From positions 1 through 8,434 of the forward strand of contig JALHDI010000154.1 in the NCBI GenBank assembly GCA_022839045.1: 8,434 nt of DNA, read 5' to 3'. This DNA is from Sporomusaceae bacterium. Lineage in GTDB: Bacteria > Bacillota_C > Negativicutes > Sporomusales_B > UBA7701. Numbering within the stretch: position 1 is the stretch's first letter; each line of letters begins with the position of its first letter. Shown here piece after piece: positions 6,838 to 8,434 of the stretch. Below the pieces are notes generated by a model. The model was not told where the DNA came from, did not search any database, and saw nothing but the letters and a program-made list of their open reading frames with translations. A program made the position numbers and the translations under genes.

Positions 6838-6861
6838 GAGATGCTATAGCTGGATCGTCTC
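6838..6861 (+). promoter_or_regulatory. Stem-loop directly before the ribosome-binding site
   Basis: GAGATG (6838-6843) can pair with CGTCTC (6856-6861), six pairs including one G-U, with a 12-base loop. The 3' arm ends at the base before AAAGGAG. In RNA this could affect access to the ribosome-binding site. It is short, and no family is recognised. Confidence 0.2.
6842..6850 (+). promoter_or_regulatory. Possible extended -10 element TGCTATAGC
   Basis: TGnTATAgc matches the extended -10 pattern (TGnTATAAT) at four of six hexamer positions plus the TG. It has no consensus -35 at 17 bases upstream; GTGTCC lies at 6826-6831, 13 bases before TATAGC. Starting here would leave only a few bases before the ribosome-binding site. 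It is an alternative to the TTGACA promoter. Confidence 0.25.
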
Positions 6862-6868
6862 AAAGGAG
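6862..6868 (+). promoter_or_regulatory. Ribosome-binding site AAAGGAG
   Basis: AAAGGAG lies five bases before the ATG at 6874 and is a strong Shine-Dalgarno match. It fixes the start of the secreted protein gene, in agreement with the signal peptide that begins at that ATG. Confidence 0.85.
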
Positions 6869-6873
6869 TCGTC

Positions 6874-8434
6874 ATGAAAGCAATTCAACGTGTCGTCGCG
6901 GTCGTTCTGGTCGCGGGTTTGTCGTTCGTCTCCAACGCCGCCGATTTTCCGGCGTGGGGGAAAAAGGCGGCGATCACATTCTCCGGCTACACCGGGACGG
7001 AGACGCTCACGAACTTCCCGGCGCTGGTCGTGCTGGGGAGCGACACCATCGGCGGCTTCACGTACGCGGAGTGTTTGGAGGGCGGTGCAGACCTGCGCTT
7101 TTCGGACTCGTTGGGAACCGTCGAGCTGCCCTACGAAATCGAGCGGTGGAATCCGGCGGGGCGATCGCTGGTCTGGGTGCGCGTGCCGGAACTGGTGGAT
7201 GCTGGAACGTCGATCACGGCCTACTGGAACCGGGCGGGCCAGACGGCGCCGGACTACACGACCAACGGGACGGTCTGGGCGAACGGCTACGTGGCCGTGT
7301 ACCACCTCGGCGGGAGCGAATCCACGCTGTCCGATTCCAGTCCGCTGCTCAATCCGGCCGCCCAGTACGGTGTTGTCCAGCAGGGCGCGGTCGGCGCGGT
7401 TGGCGAGGCCGTTGGCTGGCCTGATGGCAACAACGACTGGTTGCAGGCCCCGGATCGAAGCGAACTCGACGGCATGGGCCAGCTCACGCTCCAGTGCTGG
7501 ATGTACGACACGCAGAACGACGTGCAGCCCCGCGGACTGATTTCAAAGCGTACGTCGTCCTCGATCCGGTCCTACTATCTGTTCAAATACACCAATCGCA
7601 ACCTCTTTTTTCAGATTGGCGGGGCAGGCGGTGAATTCAGCAATACCGTGACGGACGCAAACCGGTGGTATTTTGTCACGGCCACCTACGACAAGAACCT
7701 TGCCAGCAATCGCATGAAGGTGTATCTCGACGGACTCTACAAGAGCGCGCGAAACGAGGCGTCCGGCAACGTGCCTGTCACGGCGGCGGGTCTGTATCTG
7801 GGCATCCTCAACGCCTCCTATGGAAACGCATGGAAGGGGCGGCTCGACGAAGTCCGGGTGTCCAACGTGACTCGGTCGCCAAACTGGATTCAGGCGGACT
7901 ACCTCACCATGATCTCCAACACCGTCTTTCAGACGTACGGCGAGGCGCAGGGCGCGGTGCCGGGGATGCCGTCCATCACGGTCGGCGTGGCGACGAACAT
8001 CACCGCATCCTCCGCCTGGCTTTGCGGCAACCTCGTCTCGACGGGGGCCTCGGCCACAGCCGCGGTCGCCTACTGGGGCGCGACGGATGCCGGGACGAAC
8101 GCCGCGAACTGGGTTTCCTCCGCCACGCGCGCCGCGCCGCAGGCTCCGGGCGAATTCAGCATCCAGGCCACGGGACTTGCCGCCGATTCGACCTACTACT
8201 TCCGCGTCGCGGCCTCGAACGGCGCCGGCGTCGCCTGGTCCTACTACGGTGGGAACTTCATCACCGGCGAGCTGGCGCTCACGAAGACGTCCGACGCCGA
8301 CGAGGCGACGCTGACCCCCGGCGTCTTCACGGTCTCGCGCCCCGGCACGGCCACGAACGAGGCGCTGAGCGTGTCCTACGCGCAGACCGGCGGCACGGCG
8401 GATCCCGGCGTGGACTATGCGCCGCTTGGCGGCA
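6874..8434 (+). CDS. Secreted modular protein: signal peptide, DUF2341-like, LamG-like, fibronectin-III-like and Calx-beta-like domains (3'-partial)
   Basis: The frame is open from the ATG at 6874 to the window edge (520 complete codons). Residues 1-22 form a signal peptide: MKAIQR, then a hydrophobic VVAVVLVAGLSFV stretch, then SNA before the likely cleavage site. Residues about 32-130 match DUF2341 (ITFSGYTGTETLTNFPALV, DLRFSD, LPYEIERWNP, WVRVPEL, YWNRAG). Residues about 140-358 look like a LamG/concanavalin A-like domain (YVAVYHLGG, LTLQCWM, WYFVTATYD, VYLDG, GRLDEVRVSN, WIQADY). Residues about 366-460 resemble fibronectin type III (AWLCGNLVSTG, YYFRVAASNGAG). From about 467 the sequence fits a Calx-beta start (DADEATLTPGVFTVSR, GGTADPGVDY). 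Combinations of DUF2341 and LamG are usual in exported carbohydrate-binding or adhesive surface proteins. The C-terminal part, including any anchor or catalytic domain, lies beyond the window. Confidence 0.85.
   Translation, partial: MKAIQRVVAVVLVAGLSFVSNAADFPAWGKKAAITFSGYTGTETLTNFPALVVLGSDTIGGFTYAECLEGGADLRFSDSLGTVELPYEIERWNPAGRSLVWVRVPELVDAGTSITAYWNRAGQTAPDYTTNGTVWANGYVAVYHLGGSESTLSDSSPLLNPAAQYGVVQQGAVGAVGEAVGWPDGNNDWLQAPDRSELDGMGQLTLQCWMYDTQNDVQPRGLISKRTSSSIRSYYLFKYTNRNLFFQIGGAGGEFSNTVTDANRWYFVTATYDKNLASNRMKVYLDGLYKSARNEASGNVPVTAAGLYLGILNASYGNAWKGRLDEVRVSNVTRSPNWIQADYLTMISNTVFQTYGEAQGAVPGMPSITVGVATNITASSAWLCGNLVSTGASATAAVAYWGATDAGTNAANWVSSATRAAPQAPGEFSIQATGLAADSTYYFRVAASNGAGVAWSYYGGNFITGELALTKTSDADEATLTPGVFTVSRPGTATNEALSVSYAQTGGTADPGVDYAPLGG

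Larger units (their letters stand above)
6745..6873 (+). other. Intergenic region before the DUF2341/LamG gene
   Basis: The 129 bases between the TAA at 6742-6744 and the ATG at 6874 are the only sizeable non-coding stretch in the window and are richer in A/T than the flanking genes. They contain a perfect TTGACA, two small inverted repeats, a TGCTATAGC element and a ribosome-binding site, all listed separately. No U-tract terminator was found on the + strand, so the end of the upstream transcript is not marked by an obvious intrinsic terminator. Confidence 0.7.

Overview
The window is GC-rich and coding on the + strand almost from end to end. It holds the 3' part of a very large repetitive surface-type protein gene, a complete gene for a TIM-barrel, glycoside-hydrolase-like protein, a 129-base gap, and the 5' part of a secreted modular DUF2341/LamG-type protein. 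Giant right-handed beta-helix proteins with DUF1565-like units and a DMGAYEW-type ending, DUF2341-LamG-Calx-beta modular proteins, and a GHL10-like enzyme together suggest a member of the PVC group, most likely Kiritimatiellota or a related Verrucomicrobiota/Lentisphaerota lineage. This is inferred from protein families only; there is no rRNA or marker gene here.

Region 1 (1-5056) is one 5'-truncated reading frame. Its coding sense runs upstream of the first ATG at 113 and off the window edge. In order it shows an N-terminal linker, two related glycine-rich domains (about 314-750 and 1100-1492), the C-terminal third of a beta-helix unit (1493-1843), two full units of 361 and 356 codons (1844-2926 and 2927-3994), a damaged third unit (3995 to about 4772), and a C-terminal cap ending DMGAYEW. 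Two events mark its history. The second glycine-rich domain is fused abruptly to the tail of a beta-helix unit at 1492/1493. The third unit lacks 65 bases near 4400 and about 1 further base near 4770, so about 124 codons are read out of frame before the original frame returns. Because the window is GC-rich the wrong frame has no stop, and the ORF looks intact.

Region 2 (5053-6744) starts inside the stop codon of region 1 (ATGA overlap, with a second in-frame ATG directly after), which suggests translational coupling. It encodes a 563-residue protein without a signal peptide, with TIM-barrel-like strands interrupted by a beta-rich insert.

Region 3 (6745-6873) is visibly richer in A/T than its flanks. 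It holds a perfect TTGACA, two small inverted repeats, a TGnTATA-like element and a strong AAAGGAG ribosome-binding site. Region 4 (6874 to the edge) is a secreted protein with signal peptide, DUF2341-like, LamG-like, fibronectin-III-like and Calx-beta-like modules, still open at the end of the window. Regions 1 and 4 look like exported cell-surface or matrix proteins and region 2 looks like an intracellular carbohydrate-related protein; any joint role in polysaccharide capture and processing is inference. No RNA gene, CRISPR array, insertion sequence or tRNA was seen.
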